Shown: positions 1 through 11,536, numbered from the stretch's first letter. The stretch: DNA of 64,000 bases from Heliopora coerulea (GCA_030142905.1 JASJOG010000137.1:62001-126000); one strand, 5' to 3'. The notes: a model not told the origin generated them from the letters alone. Numbers and translations: made by a program.

Positions 1-93
1 CTGAGGTCTTTCGTCTCGAAAGACTCAACCCGTTGTCTTCGTCACAGAAGAGTACCATCTGGGGCAGTAATTCTTCAAACGACCAAACTATTT

Positions 94-507
94 TTGGCTA
101 CGAATGTTGTATTACTTTCTGGCGATGTCTCATCGAACCCTGGCTCATCTACTACAACGTTAAGCCAAGATAATTTAAAGGTTGTCTATTTGAATGCCAG
201 GAGCTTGAAGGCTTTTGTTCGACACAGTAAAGAATCTTCAACCAGAGTGTGTAAGTACGCATTACTGCAAGACATGGTCTATAGCGTTGATTATGATATT
301 GTATGCATCTGTGAAGCTTGGCTTAACAACTACGTACTTAGCAGTGAATTGCTTCCTGGTTATGATATATTCCGTCGCGACAGACAAGACATAGTCGGAG
401 GTGGTGTTCTTATCGCCGTAAAATCGAATATCACTTCTATAGGTGACATAGTGAGACTTGCCGGCTGGCAGTACATATGTCTACCGTCATTAAGAACCAG
501 TACATAA
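94..507 (+). pseudogene. LINE ORF2 N-terminus: 2A-like motif and apurinic endonuclease fragment
   Basis: The reading frame begins with SGDVSSNPGS, which resembles the ribosome-skipping 2A-like motif reported at the N-terminus of some metazoan APE-type LINE proteins. The usual final proline is serine here, so function is doubtful. An endonuclease-like block follows: YLNARSL at the start, ICEAWLN in the middle, then a Tyr-Asp-Ile-Phe-Arg-Arg-Asp-Arg stretch and GGGVLIAVK. The frame ends early at 507, well short of a full endonuclease of about 220 residues. A tRNA-like insertion follows at once. This is a broken gene. Confidence 0.7.
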
Positions 508-527
508 ATGTAACCTTTGCTCACCAT

Positions 528-607
528 CTGAGTCAATGTAACTCAATGGTTAGAGCATCTCACCGGCGGTCGGAAGGTTACGGGTTCGATTCCCGTCAGG
601 GACTCAG
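528..607 (+). repeat. tRNA-like (SINE-head) sequence inside the LINE
   Basis: A D-arm-like segment (AATGGTTAGAGC) and a strong T-arm (GGGTTCGATTCCCG) are spaced as in a tRNA. The outer ends CTGAGTC and GACTCAG are perfect 7-bp complements. The anticodon stem is poor and the loop would read GGC if folded canonically. The sequence sits between the endonuclease and linker pieces of the LINE, so it is better read as an inserted tRNA-derived SINE fragment than as a functional tRNA gene. Confidence 0.6.
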
Positions 608-1059
608 AAAGTTTTTGTGAGTAAAATAGCTTGAGAACATGCGCATAAAATCAAAAAGTATTCAGCTTTGAAGAAATATCGACTCAATAAAACTGAAACG
701 AGGAAAGTGAAACTCCGTCAATTAAGCCAAAACATTAAGAGACTTATAAAGTACAAGCGTCAAGAATACTTTACTAAAATCAGATCGTCATTTTCTGACA
801 ACCCGGAATAGTTCTGAAGTTTTCATAAGGCTATCTTACACCCCGCTCAATTCCAAGTGTAATTACTTATGCCGGAATCACTGCTAAAACTCCGAAAGAA
901 AAGTCTGATTTGTTTCGAGTTAACCGAGCTCGAGTTAGCGAGGTTCTACTGTATTTTTCCTCTGTCTTTCGACTGAGAAGTATTTCAAATTAAACGAGTG
1001 TTTGCTCCTCATTGAGAAATATCAATCTAATTTCAAATATAATTATAAATCCTATGGAG

Positions 1060-2520
1060 GTGGCTAGTTGTCTACAGAACTTGGATGTGACTAAGGCGGC
1101 CCCGGTGGAATTTTTCCACGGCTTTTGAAAGAATGTAATTACGAAATCATGAAGAGTCTTTGTGACTTGCTTAATAAAAGCCTATACTTTGGAGTAATCC
1201 CCGTCGGGTGGAAAAAGGCTGATGTTACTCCTATACATAAGAAAGATGGCATAGAACCTGCAGATAATTATAGACCGATTTCGCTTTTGCCTGTCGTGTC
1301 CAAGGTTATGGAACCTTGAGTTTTTGATCATTTTTATTCTTTTGTTCGTAATTTCTTAAGCGACCTCCGACATGATTGTATTAAAAATCGATCTTGCATT
1401 ACTCAACTTTTGCCTGAGGTTCACGAAATAGGTCGGAATCTTGATAACAATATACAAACAGATGTGATATATATATATATGGATTTTGCCAAGGCATTTG
1501 ACAGGGTGGATCATGGAATTCTGTTGAATAAGTTGAGGGCTTATGGTATATCCGGAAATTTGTACTCGTGGTTTAAGGATAATCTAAACGGACGTTTTCA
1601 ACGAGTTGTTATAAAAGGTACAGCTTCAGACTGGTCTCCCGTCACCTCAGGGGTTCCTCAGGCGAGTATTTTAGGTCCACTATTATTTGTGATATTTATC
1701 AACGATCTTCCAGACGTCCTTCCTCCTGCGATGAAATCAGCTTTATATGCCGACGACACAAAACTTTACAGTTCCATTAAATCAACTCAAGATTGTGAAA
1801 TTATGCAATTGGCTTTAACCAATCTTAATAACTGGCGTAACATTAATAACATTTGCTTCAACAATTCCAAATGCAAAGTATTAACTTTCGCACAGAAAAA
1901 AGCTTTAATGTTTGATTACTATTTGAACCCCACTCAACGAGAAAGACCTCGATATAACGATAACAAGCAAGTTGTCCTGGAGTACACCTATTGACATTAT
2001 TATTTCCAAGGCGAATAAAATGCTTGGTTCGCTTGAACGAGCCTGTCCACTTTGACAGGAGCTAGGCGAACTCTTTTCCTATCATTGGTCAAATCGCGCC
2101 TAACCTACGGTCGTGAATTATGGTCCCCGCATGAATTTGGCTCCAAGCGAAAGTTATAAACTGTGCAGTGGAGAGCGACAAGATGGATATTGATGTGCAG
2201 ACGAAGGGGAAACCAGCTATAAGGACAGATTAATTAAACTGAATCTACTTCCCTTGGCCTACGACAGAGAAATGAGCGATCTCGTGTTCTTCTACAAGTC
2301 TATGTACGGGTTCACGGATTGTAATACCATAATTATGCTTCATTGATTTCTCATGGCCGTACTCGCTTATCTTCATCGGACTACCTAAAGGTCCCAATGT
2401 TTAAAACCACCACCTTTCAGGCTTCTTATTTTAATCAGGCAGTCATACTCTGGAATCGCATCTGCGAAGAATTATCTCCAAATAGTTTTACTTCAGCTCG
2501 CTCTTTTAAGACTTTTCTAT
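1060..2520 (+). pseudogene. LINE reverse transcriptase and C-terminal region, broken
   Basis: The first block (1125-1319) contains GWKKADVTPIHKK and NYRPISLLPV, which are RT fingers motifs. After a stop, the frame at 1410-1994 carries YMDFAKAFDRVDH (first catalytic Asp), SGVPQASILGPLLF (the normal Gln-Gly is Gln-Ala) and YADD at 1746-1757 (catalytic Asp pair intact). Downstream, in shifting frames, about 1995-2520 still resembles the LINE C-terminal domain. Stops after residue 64 of the first block and at 1994, plus frameshifts, make it non-functional. Confidence 0.8.
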
Positions 2521-2825
2521 AAGTATTTTCTTTCATTAGATCCAGTTTTTGAAATGGATTTAGTATGCACCTGGACATTGCTACCTAGTTGTTCTTGCCA
2601 TAAGTACTAGCTGGTTTTTTTTAATTTTTTTTTCTTTAAATTTTTATTACTACTTTAATGTATTTAGTTTGGCTGTCACCTTGCATGGGACTTTCTGTTC
2701 CGTTCGTGCCCTGCCTTTTTGGGACTTATTTTCCGTTGCATTGAACATTTATTTTGTTTTGTATTTTTTTTTTGTATTCAGTATGTTTTCTCCGAATAAA
2801 GTTGTAAAACAAACAAAACATACAC

Positions 2826-3611
2826 ATGAAACAATTGAAAGTATCCATTTCGTTAAACACTTTGTGTTGAAGAAACAAAGAACCAAATGTACAATAAAAT
2901 TCTAATGCCGTTTCCTAACAATTCCAGGAATGTTTTGAATATGGTGATCGTTGTTGTTGTTAAAAACACGCACTTGCTTACTTTGTAGCGTGTCCTACAT
3001 CCCTTACAAGTGTTTTGAGCGCCACCAGAGGAGTAGAGAACGGATAGAAAGGCAATTTTCTTTGTGCACCAAAATCGGGGGTGTGTGTCCAAACTGGAAT
3101 GTTGTGGAAAATTTTTGTTGTATGAATATGGAGAAAGAACTCAAAAACATCGCAAAGTCCGTTACAATTCCTCCTGAATGTCATACCGTCACATGTTAAG
3201 TTTGCTTTGGAAGCGGACATTGCTTAGTACGCAACTTAGCGCTACGTCGATCGCTATTAATTTCATTGCCAACTAAAAGGTACATGATAATTTTTGAGCT
3301 CAGATGAAAAGTAGTGCTATGTTGAAATTATACCAACTAGTTGAACACAGACTGGCAAACTAGAAACAGTGATATATAACACTGAGGCTTTCTAGATGCT
3401 ATACGCGTTCTAATGGCGCAGTTCCTTCCACAAGAATAGCTGTCGAACTTTATCTCAAATTAGCCTTCTCGCAATTTTTACTTTTTCAAACTTGATTATT
3501 CACCCAGAGTTTAATTTTTCCCGTTTTAATAAGTTGATTTACGGCACTTATATTCTTCGTAATTATGTATGTATATAAGCATACATTTAAATATGTATGT
3601 ATGTATTTATG
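2826..3611. other. Unassigned intergenic stretch ending in a TATG microsatellite
   Basis: No coding sequence can be supported. Short overlapping frames on both strands at 2850-3220 look like chance. From about 3565 to 3611 there is a TATG/TGTA simple repeat that flanks the hAT-like element on its left. Confidence 0.6.
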
Positions 3612-3828
3612 CAGGCGCGGATTTAGCGTAGGTCAAACCGGTCAACTGCTGCACGTATGTTTTCGAAACCTGATAAATTTAGGATATCAATCCAGTTAAA
3701 TCATATTATGCGGTCAGTTGCGTACTTAAACCTGACTTCCCTACGGTTGTCGATTCCAGTTTTTATTATAACCCATTTTATGCAGTGGCAGCAGTGCAAT
3801 CATCATGCAGCATTTCAGCGGTCTTTAT

Positions 3829-3981
3829 GACCGGTTTGGCGGGCTTTACCCTATAATTCTAATGCATGTGATTGGCTAGATGTGAGGTTACCATGGGATG
3901 CAAAGTGTTTTGACCGGTTTGGCGGGCCTTACCCTGCAAATCTAATGCCTGTGATTGGCTCGATGTGAGCTTACCATGGAT
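3829..3981. repeat. Two direct repeats of about 70 bp
   Basis: Copies at 3829-3899 and 3912-3981 both begin GACCGGTTTGGCGGGC and share most of the following bases through a TTACCATGG segment. A third partial start (GACCGGTTTG) lies at 3984. They sit upstream of the exons inside the hAT-like element and could be promoter-proximal repeats; that role is inference. Confidence 0.7.
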
Positions 3982-4245
3982 TCTGACCGGTTTGTGCCCA
4001 AATTTGGGGTATTTTGCCACATCAGGCGGCTTAGCCTACATGATTTTGCCTTTAAGACGCATTTCTCTATTGGTCAAAGTAATAAGACGCCAACCTTACA
4101 TAGCATTTTATTGGTTTATTTTCTTGCCCCGGTCATGACTCATCTTTCGCCGACAACGTGAGCGGTTGACTTTGAGTATATTGTTCTTTCTTTGTGTTCG
4201 TATATCGAAATACTTGGAAATTCAAACGTCTTTATCCAAAAGGCA

Positions 4246-5150
4246 ATGGAAAACCTTTTCGAAGCTGTGCAAATTGCTCTTCAGAGCAACGACGTCGGAT
4301 ACCTATCAGATCAGGCGAAAATTTTAAGTGAGAAACTAAGTTCAAGACCGAAGTGTTCTTCGGCTGAGCTTACTTCTCGTTTGATGAAGAATCAGCTTCA
4401 TCACCACATCGGGGCTGAATTCTTTATACCGAGCACGGCGAGCAGTATGAAGACCCCTGGAGTCACTTTAACGGCAATCAGGTACATAAATATTGCATGA
4501 TATTCACTGTTTTGGTTTGAGTTGGACAGTGATTCGATGGCATCGTGACATCACATCACGCATATTTTAAAAATTCGAGCAATTTGAATATATTGTCTTC
4601 TATGCGCTAGTCATTGATTTTATTCATATTTATGTGTAATGTGTCTAATGGCAAATACGAGACAAGCCATGACCTTGAAATAGTAATTTCAAATTTTCAA
4701 TATTTCTTTCAATGTGATATTTCACATGACACCGGAATTAAGTTGAATAAGCATTTGTTATAGATCTCAGGCGACAGGAAATTGCCTTTACAGCTCAGTG
4801 TCAATACTTTTGGTTGGGGACAACAGTGTTGTGAGTACTTTACGTATTTTGACTTCTATTGAGCTTTTTCTCAATCCTCAGTTTTATGCACACCATCCAT
4901 TATTTGAAGCAGCTGCAAGCAAGCATCCTGACCTCAATTTTGTTAATCTTTTGCCTTTGTCTGTCTCAGCTGCATGTCTAGACTCTGGTTTTGAGACTGA
5001 GGAACTAGTTAAAAAGGAAGCCATCATTAATTGCCAAGATAACACATGGTCCTCCTTTTTGTGCATTTTGGGTTTGTCTTCTGTTATCGGGGATAATATA
5101 TCCACTCACTATCCAGATTCTGGGGATATTAGACCAAGGCAATTACCAAG
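4246..5150 (+). CDS. Vertnin/OTU-like protein fragment, two exons
   Basis: Exon 1 is 4246-4481, starting at the ATG of MENLFEAVQ and ending at the donor AG|GTACAT. Exon 2 is 4764-5150, from the acceptor TTATAG|A to the donor AAG|GTCAGA. The junction is phase 2 and keeps frame, giving an arginine codon and then GNCLYSSVSILLVGDNS. The Gly-Asn-Cys-Leu-Tyr block with following Leu-Arg-Ile-Leu-Thr and Leu-Phe-Leu-Asn-Pro segments resembles the N-terminal catalytic-Cys region of OTU-type and vertnin-like proteins; the Asp usually preceding Gly-Asn-Cys is Thr here. A later Trp-Ser-Ser-Phe-Leu and SSVIGDNISTHYP region also fits vertnin-like proteins. No third exon was found, so it is probably a truncated copy. 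It lies wholly inside the hAT-like element, suggesting capture or a cargo gene. The family call is tentative. Confidence 0.45.
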
Positions 5151-5410
5151 GTCAGAGGGTTTATTTTTTTGTTACTGAGTGGGAGGGGGGTAAAGGGTTA
5201 GATCAAGGCTGGAATGACATGGGAAATTGAGCAATTCCATGTCCTCGAAATGTTCCAAAACGTCTCCCATATCTAACCAAACTCCCTGCAATTGTAGGGT
5301 GTGAAGGCGGGTTTCTGGCGCCTTAAAACCAGATGGCTCACTTTCTCGGCTTCTTTCAGAGGCTGTCCATGTCGGAATTGGTATATAACTATCTATTAGT
5401 TGTAATTCCT

Positions 5411-5462
5411 AGGCATGCTGATGAGCCCTGATATTGGGCGAAACAGTCAACTGTTGCGCAGC
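5411..5462 (+). ncRNA. Hammerhead ribozyme-like motif
   Basis: The core CTGATGA is followed by a perfect 4-bp stem II (GCCC/GGGC, loop TGATATT) and GAAA. A stem III can form from ACAG and CTGT. Stem I does not pair convincingly and the cleavage triplet would be weak, so it may be inactive. It lies about 130 bp inside the right end of the hAT-like element. Confidence 0.5.
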
Positions 5463-5588
5463 TAACATACCATATTAACGCATTGTAACTGCGCTTTCTT
5501 AATTTTCCGGGGGGTTGCTATAATTTTCCGGGGGGCGCCGACTGGTCACGGTCTGACCGACGTTCGAAAAATCCTGTATCCGCGCCTG

Positions 5589-6084
5589 TATTTATGTATG
5601 TATGTGTATGTACGTGTGCATGTATGTATGGTATGCATGTATGTATATATTTGTATGAATGTATTTACGTATATTTTTGTGTTATTATAGTTTTTAAAAA
5701 GAAAATCATCAAGAACAACATTAAAAGTTCATTTCTTAATTCATAACAAAAATATAAATAATTATTTACATCAATAGATGGTATATAGATCATAAACACA
5801 ATGGCTTGTAAATATTCACATTATACCTGTCATATTGGGCCTCAAACGCACATCATAGCGACTCTTGTGGAGAAGGTTATCTATTTTGTTTGTAAGAATT
5901 CTCATTCTAAAACGATCAGAATCATAAAAATTAGTTGAAAAAACAACATTCCTCAATACATATTCGTATACAAAGTATTCCTAAAGACGGATATGCATTT
6001 TATAATACCATGACATTTACTCCACTGTAGTTAAAAATATTCAGTATATGGTTCATCGTTTGCATCCATGTATTATTAAAATCG
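5589..6084. other. TATG-type microsatellite and AT-rich spacer
   Basis: A GTAT/TGTA simple repeat runs from about 5589 to 5680. The rest is AT-rich sequence in which no gene or repeat structure can be recognised. Confidence 0.6.
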
Positions 6085-6280
6085 TTGGCTAAGTGATTTG
6101 CAGACTTCTACTGACTGGCATGATGGAATAGTTTCACACATCTCCTCAACTACTTCCCTCAGCTGTTTGCGAATGTTGCAGATTTTCTACCACAAACTTT
6201 GTAGTGCAGATAACCCCACAACTTAATGTCAAGTGACGTCAAGTATGGTGAACGTGGTGGGAACGTCTGGTTGGAACGTC
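6085..6280 (-). pseudogene. Tc1/mariner-superfamily transposase C-terminal remnant
   Basis: Read on the minus strand, about 6275-6205 gives PPRSPYLTSLDIKLWGYL, which matches the region around the third catalytic acidic residue of IS630/Tc1/mariner transposases (pattern Pro-Arg-Ser-Pro-Asp-Leu-x-x-Leu-Asp-x-x-Leu-Trp-Gly). After a frameshift it continues as NIRKQLREVVEEM, matching the following helix. No flanking inverted ends or upstream catalytic motifs were found. It is a short fossil of an inserted DNA transposon. Confidence 0.6.
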
Positions 6281-6990
6281 TGGTTGGATTCTTCTGTTAA
6301 AGTTCCACCAACATAGCCACTATTATGTCATTTGCAAACCACCTATACTACTTTACAAACTCTGTGACTCTCATGTCAGTTATGCGTTTAAGTGTGATTC
6401 GGAAGCGGTTATTGATTATTTGTAAAAAATGTTTGATTTATTTTGAAATACAATAATGTCCCTTAGAAAGCGCTTCAATAACTTACATGTTAGTATTGTT
6501 AATCGATATGACGGGACAAAAAGGTATACCAAGAGAGCTATTGTGCGCATGTTTTTTGTTTGTTTTTTTTTGAACCAGGACACAAGGGAATATAAATCAA
6601 TCAACAAATTAAGGAAAGGTTTACGATTACAAGTACAATGCCCATATTCCGCATCAATTAAACGTTGGAGACTTTGAAAAAAGTCATTGAGTTAAGGTAT
6701 AAATACATTATCAGTTGTGTAAGTCTTAATTTTCTTATTGTGACATTTTGAAAACAAGGAGTTGGCATCTTTTGTTGAGTACTGTTGAGGTATCTCTTTT
6801 CATGATCATTAGCTTTGCTTCTAAACAAAGTTTGCATTGTTTTGGTCAAGGTTTAATGTTTGACACTGAAGTGGTCAATATACTATATCTATTATATGAC
6901 TGCTCATTTTGCAGTCCGTACGCAAAATTACGTACACTTATTGGTTGCTGAAAGTCCAATACGCTTTCGATTCCGGACCGGGCGAATTTT
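6281..6990. other. Unassigned AT-rich stretch
   Basis: Overlapping short frames on both strands (6416-6951) lack recognisable motifs, and their mutual overlap suggests chance. Nothing else is supported. Confidence 0.5.
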
Positions 6991-6994
6991 TTCT

Positions 6995-7310
6995 TTTCCC
7001 CCACTTCAAGATGGCGGATCCCTACCGTGGGAGCGTGAGAACTATTCGCACTCGCGTTATATTACAATTCAACATGTCCTCTCACCTAAGATTCAGGTTA
7101 GAGTTTGGGTTAGGGTTTGGGTTAGGATTAGAGTTAGGATTAAATAACCATAATGTTAATCCTAATCTTAATCCTAACCTTAATCCTAACCCTAACCGTA
7201 ATCCTAACTAGAATCTTAGGTGAGAGGACATGTTGAATTATACCATAACGCGAGCGCGAATAGTTCTCAGGCTGTCACGGTAAGTATCCGCCATCTTGAA
7301 ATGGGCGCAA
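6995..7310. mobile_element. Foldback element with telomere-like core
   Basis: The left arm (about 7001-7093, from CACTTCAAGATGGCGGAT to CTCTCACCTAAGATTC) is repeated inverted at about 7210-7303 with few changes. Between them lies TTAGGG-like repeat (7094-7141), which switches strand to CCCTAA-like repeat (7157-7209). The arms make this a palindromic (foldback) element rather than an isolated telomeric tract. No open frame is credible inside. Confidence 0.75.
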
Positions 7311-10300
7311 AAAAAAATACAAAAAAAATGGACCGGTAAGTTTTGGCAGGAAAATCATTAAGCTGATTTTAGTTAATATCTACAAATTTTTTGTGGACAA
7401 AATGTCCCGCCTGATGTCCTAGTATTCTTCCCGAGGGATTCCAAAGAACTGGAATTTAAACTACCACATCTAAACACACTTTTCACTCCTGCCTTAATTA
7501 TTTTTGATTTCCTGGCGACAACCTCATTGAGTCAGGTGTAGATCGTACACTTAATGTCTGGTCATGAAGGAAAACAAAACTCTCTGTTTCTAGAGGGACA
7601 AGACATTGAGTGTTTTATTACATAGCGACAGAGACAAGAAAAAAAGAAAACGAGTCAACTCCGACCTCGATAGTTTCTCAAGGTTTTTCGCTGGCGATTC
7701 TTGTGCCGAAACCTCCATACAAAAAGTGTTATAAAAATTTTTGTAGCCTTTTATGCATTTGCTGAATGTTCTCTTTCCATAAGATCCCGTATTTCATAGT
7801 AGGAAGATTAGAAAAATTGTGTCTTCGTATGAAACAAACATTTGTCTGCTACTGTACTTTGTACTATTTATCGCCGGAATACATGTGACACCCTTTAATC
7901 ACGTGCTAACGCTGTACTGTGTTCACGTGCTGTTGTAAACCGCTCGAGCAACAATTTTAAAATGGTATCCCGCGCGGGATACATTTAGATTTAGATAATG
8001 CCACGTGACTACAATTCAACCCATAGCAGTTAGTGTTATCTCCAGCGAAACTCCAGCTATATAACAAACACATTTATGTATGTAGCCTTTATTTAAACGA
8101 AGACGTCATCACCTCCGTTAATGTTTTCTCTCAAGTTCGAATTTGTGATTAAAATGCAAACAAAACGTTAACGTAATTGGTGATGTCTAATCTTCATAAA
8201 ATAGAATCTTTAGTTCAAAGCTAAGCAATAAGAACGAGTATTTGTTTGGTTCCAAGAGCAATTCCAGCGACCGTCTTATTCATGTTTTCAAGAATATTCA
8301 AAGCATTTTGATATACTCATGCACGACGTTGACGTCTCAAACTTAAGGTTCACTGCATTTAGTGACAAATGGTGTTAGCGGAATTTGCTGTGAGCTCATT
8401 CAACAGAATCTATTTCGAAGCTTTGAAGCTACGTGAAGGCCGAAAGCCATAGATGAAGTACCAAATATGATGTCTACTATACGGAGTTTCTTACAAATGC
8501 TAAAATGTAAATTGCGTATTTATCGCAGTCGTCGGTCAAGGTTGCTTAATGTTCCCTATAAGAAATTAAGAAGCTGAAACGTCGTAAAAATTTTATTTTA
8601 AAGCGTTTGTCAATCAATGTCACATATTTTGCGTGAGAACAGGTAAAGTTAGGTAAAGCTAACGTCACTAGTGAAGTTACGTTTTGGTGCCCTGTATGGT
8701 GTTCCGTGATGAGCGCCAGCAAGTACGTATGTGATATATAGACGAACAGGACAGCAATTAAGAAGAAATATCAGTTGCGTACGAGCGTGTTAACAGGCGA
8801 TCATGCGCACTTACCCAGCGAGATCGAATCTTTCATCCATGCTCACTAACACAAGGCAAATTACTCCCTGGCCATAAAACAAATGTCAAGAAAATGTGCT
8901 GAGGTTGAGAGGCGGTTCGGAAAATGGCGTATGGACTGCATGCTACTCTAATAATTTTGCAATGGTTTGTCAGGAAAACCTGACGATTGTGTTGACCATG
9001 TAAGAAGATAATGGTCGGTAAATTTGATCGAAGCAGAATATTAAGCGTAAATGGGCCAATATTGATTGGGCTAACGACGCCCAGACGCTTCCACAGTTCT
9101 GGAGTCAACACAAAAATTATGTATTAGATCAAAAGATTTCTGCTAAGAAATTATATGATAATAACAAAACCAGTAAAATAATAAAAACTATATTGATTGA
9201 TGGATCATTTCATGTTTTCGATGTATGGAATACCTACCATAGTCTAAAGAGAATTATGATTGAGGGACCCAGAGTGCAGTAAATGGCTAGTAAAGCCGTT
9301 ACCGTATATGCATGTGTATGTCGTTCTTTCTAAATTTTCCGTTCCCAACGTGCTTCCTTAATTACTTGTAGGAAATAACGTTTTTACTAGCTTTCAGATA
9401 CATTCAACGTAGTAAATGTTGTCTCCATGACTATGGCATTTCAAGTACCACACATAAAGAGTAATACACAATCCTATTATCTTTAGTACTTTTACCTAGA
9501 ACTTTCGATTAAACCACTTGATCAATGTTAAATCTCCTTTACATCCATTGCAACTGTACATGACCATAATTTAAACAAAAGTCTTAAAAGGTTCTAATAG
9601 AGCATGAGAAATAATGTACATTTAGTTTTCTACTGCACTGGCCTGTTTGATCAGCGAAAACTATCCTTGTTTTAGTTGCATAAGTTGACGATGTAAGCTC
9701 GACGAAAGAACAACGTGTCTCTGTACTGAATTCTCTTCTAGTTTCTTACCTTGACGCTGATGCTAATCTCATCAAAACAGAGATGAAGACTAAATGACAG
9801 ACTCCCAAATTCTTCATAACCAAACACCTTTAAAATAAAGAGAGGTTAATAACTTTACGTTACAACTGTATGCATGGTAGAATCTTATGAAAAATACGTG
9901 CTGTCCACGAAGAATCGCCAACGATTTTTAATTATTCTAAATTACGCAAAGCGAACGCGTCAGACAATTCTGGATTGATTTAATAAACATAACATCATTA
10001 AACCGTCCAATTACAATGCAGACAGAAAACCTTTTTGCAAACAAAGCAACGATGCTCATAAATATGAAGTTCTGGGTTTTGTTTCTTTTAAATTACTAGT
10101 TCCATAAAATCACGATCTTTTCATAAATGTTCGAGTAGAATAGTGCTATATATCTTGAAGTGCACTTTCGTCTACAATTTTTATACTAATAATACCTGCT
10201 TAGTCTAGCATCCCGTAATGACACTGGCAGGTGTTTTTGTATGCATTGATGACTGTGGACGTTCAGTGTTCTATACGCGTTGGCTGAATTATGTCCCTTT

Positions 10301-10960
10301 AAATGTTAAATTTTCATTCCTTTAATTGTTAAGGCATGTCTAATCAATTTTTTACTCCCATGAAGCCTGAGGGTCTATGTCATTATATCTGGTGCCAGGT
10401 TGAAACAGATAAACTATTAAAATATTAAAAGCATTTAATCTGGGAAAAACCGAGCTAAAACAAAATAAAAAATCATTTAGAGACGTACTTTCACACAGGG
10501 TTACAAGAAAGTGAAAAATTTAGGATGAGCAATATGATGATCCAAATGAAAGATTATATTATTTGCTCAGGTGGACAATGGTCTAGCTAGGAATTTCCAT
10601 AAAGGGCATCGGGCGACTACGAGGAGCCGACAGCCGACCACAAGGGCCAAAGGCTATTTAATTGAAACTATAGTATCAACTCTGGTCAGCGTTTGTGAAT
10701 CATTTTAAAGTGAAGCCGATCACTTCTAATATGTAATCGAAAGTGAATCAGTGTAACACATGTGTAAATGTCTAATGCATGAGTGTACGCGTGGAGAGCC
10801 ACGGTACCTTCTTCCCGCATCTAAATGATTATGGCAATGCAGGTGGACACGTTGTCAGGGCAAATAAGATGACTGCAATAAAAAGGACCACGGGATATCA
10901 AAATCAATATTATCCAAAATCCATAAAGTAGATGTCAATTCAGTGGTAAAAGTGCATGTG
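7311..10960. other. 3.6 kb without recognisable genes
   Basis: No open frame has recognisable motifs; the longest (8833-9111, minus) has none. A short CCGCGCGG palindrome lies near 7971. No tRNA-like sequence, long inverted repeat or microsatellite was noticed. Short host exons could be missed by eye. Confidence 0.5.
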
Positions 10961-11019
10961 GGAGCCATGTGATATCAAGGACTATATGTTGACGTTGGTC
11001 CCACTCAAACTTTTGGAAA

Positions 11020-11125
11020 ACGATTTTTGAGCCCCAGACAAGGATCGAACCCGCGGGCTTCTGACTGCCGGTGGGACGTCGTAATATAGCGCTACCGCAA
11101 CTCAGATGGCGAATTAATGTGCGGG
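11020..11125 (-). repeat. Degenerate tRNA-derived SINE fragment
   Basis: On the minus strand a T-arm-like segment (CGGGTTCGATCCTTG) is followed by GTCTGGGGCTCAAAAA. The same arrangement occurs at 17590-17740 and 32430-32470, where the tail also runs into a Ctgag/Ctcag-rich segment. The D and anticodon arms are eroded. Confidence 0.5.
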
Positions 11126-11536
11126 TTCCAACGTTTGTGTTACCCATGCGACAGCTACGATATTTTAATAATGTGATGTTATTATTACTTGCCAGACGAA
11201 CACTTCAGACACAATGCATGTTATATATGAAAGGTTTTGGGTTGTCGCTTAGTGCAATACATACTATTACTCTAGAAATTTATCGTAAGTCAAATAAACC
11301 CTTGCTTTCCTTTTAAATAAATAACAAATATAAGCTGTTAAATTTCAGTAATACTAGTGTTTGATAATCTTAACAAAATGTAATTTGACATGAAGCAAAA
11401 TTAAGCCGGACGGCTAGATGTATGGTTTCAAAAATGGTGTATACAGCAGTTGCTGTGAGTTCCAAAACTGCCAATAATGATTTGCATAAATACCCAAGAT
11501 CTCCTGCTGACATGGTCGTAAAACAAAGGCAGAGAC

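Larger units (their letters stand above)
1..2825 (+). mobile_element. Degenerate CR1/L2-like non-LTR retrotransposon (LINE)
   Basis: The layout is that of an APE-type LINE: an endonuclease remnant, a basic linker (about 660-810), a reverse transcriptase, and a C-terminal region ending near 2520. A T-rich 3' UTR follows, with an AATAAA-type signal near 2796 and an A/C-rich tail to about 2820. Frameshifts and stops break it throughout, and the left end is cut by the window edge. The late C-terminal stretch (about 2345-2520) contains the pattern of Leu-Ser-Ser-Ser and Leu-Trp-Asn blocks typical of CR1/L2-type ORF2 ends. The family assignment is inferred from domain order. Confidence 0.75.
3612..5588 (+). 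mobile_element. hAT-like DNA element of 1,977 bp with captured gene exons
   Basis: The left end starts CAGGCGCGGAT and the right end is its exact inverse ATCCGCGCCTG. The element is flanked by identical 8-bp copies of TATTTATG (3604-3611 and 5589-5596). A CAG start plus an 8-bp target duplication is the hAT signature; Zisupton/KDZ-type elements also make 8-bp duplications and cannot be excluded. No hAT or KDZ transposase is visible inside. Instead there is a two-exon fragment resembling vertnin/OTU-like proteins and, near the 3' end, a hammerhead-like motif. The flanks are TATG-rich, so a chance 8-bp match is somewhat easier than usual, but the inverted ends argue against chance. Confidence 0.7.

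Noticed and set aside
7094..7209. Telomere-telomere fusion scar
   Set aside because: The orientation fits a fusion, but flanking inverted arms define a foldback element, and a second locus has the same arrangement.
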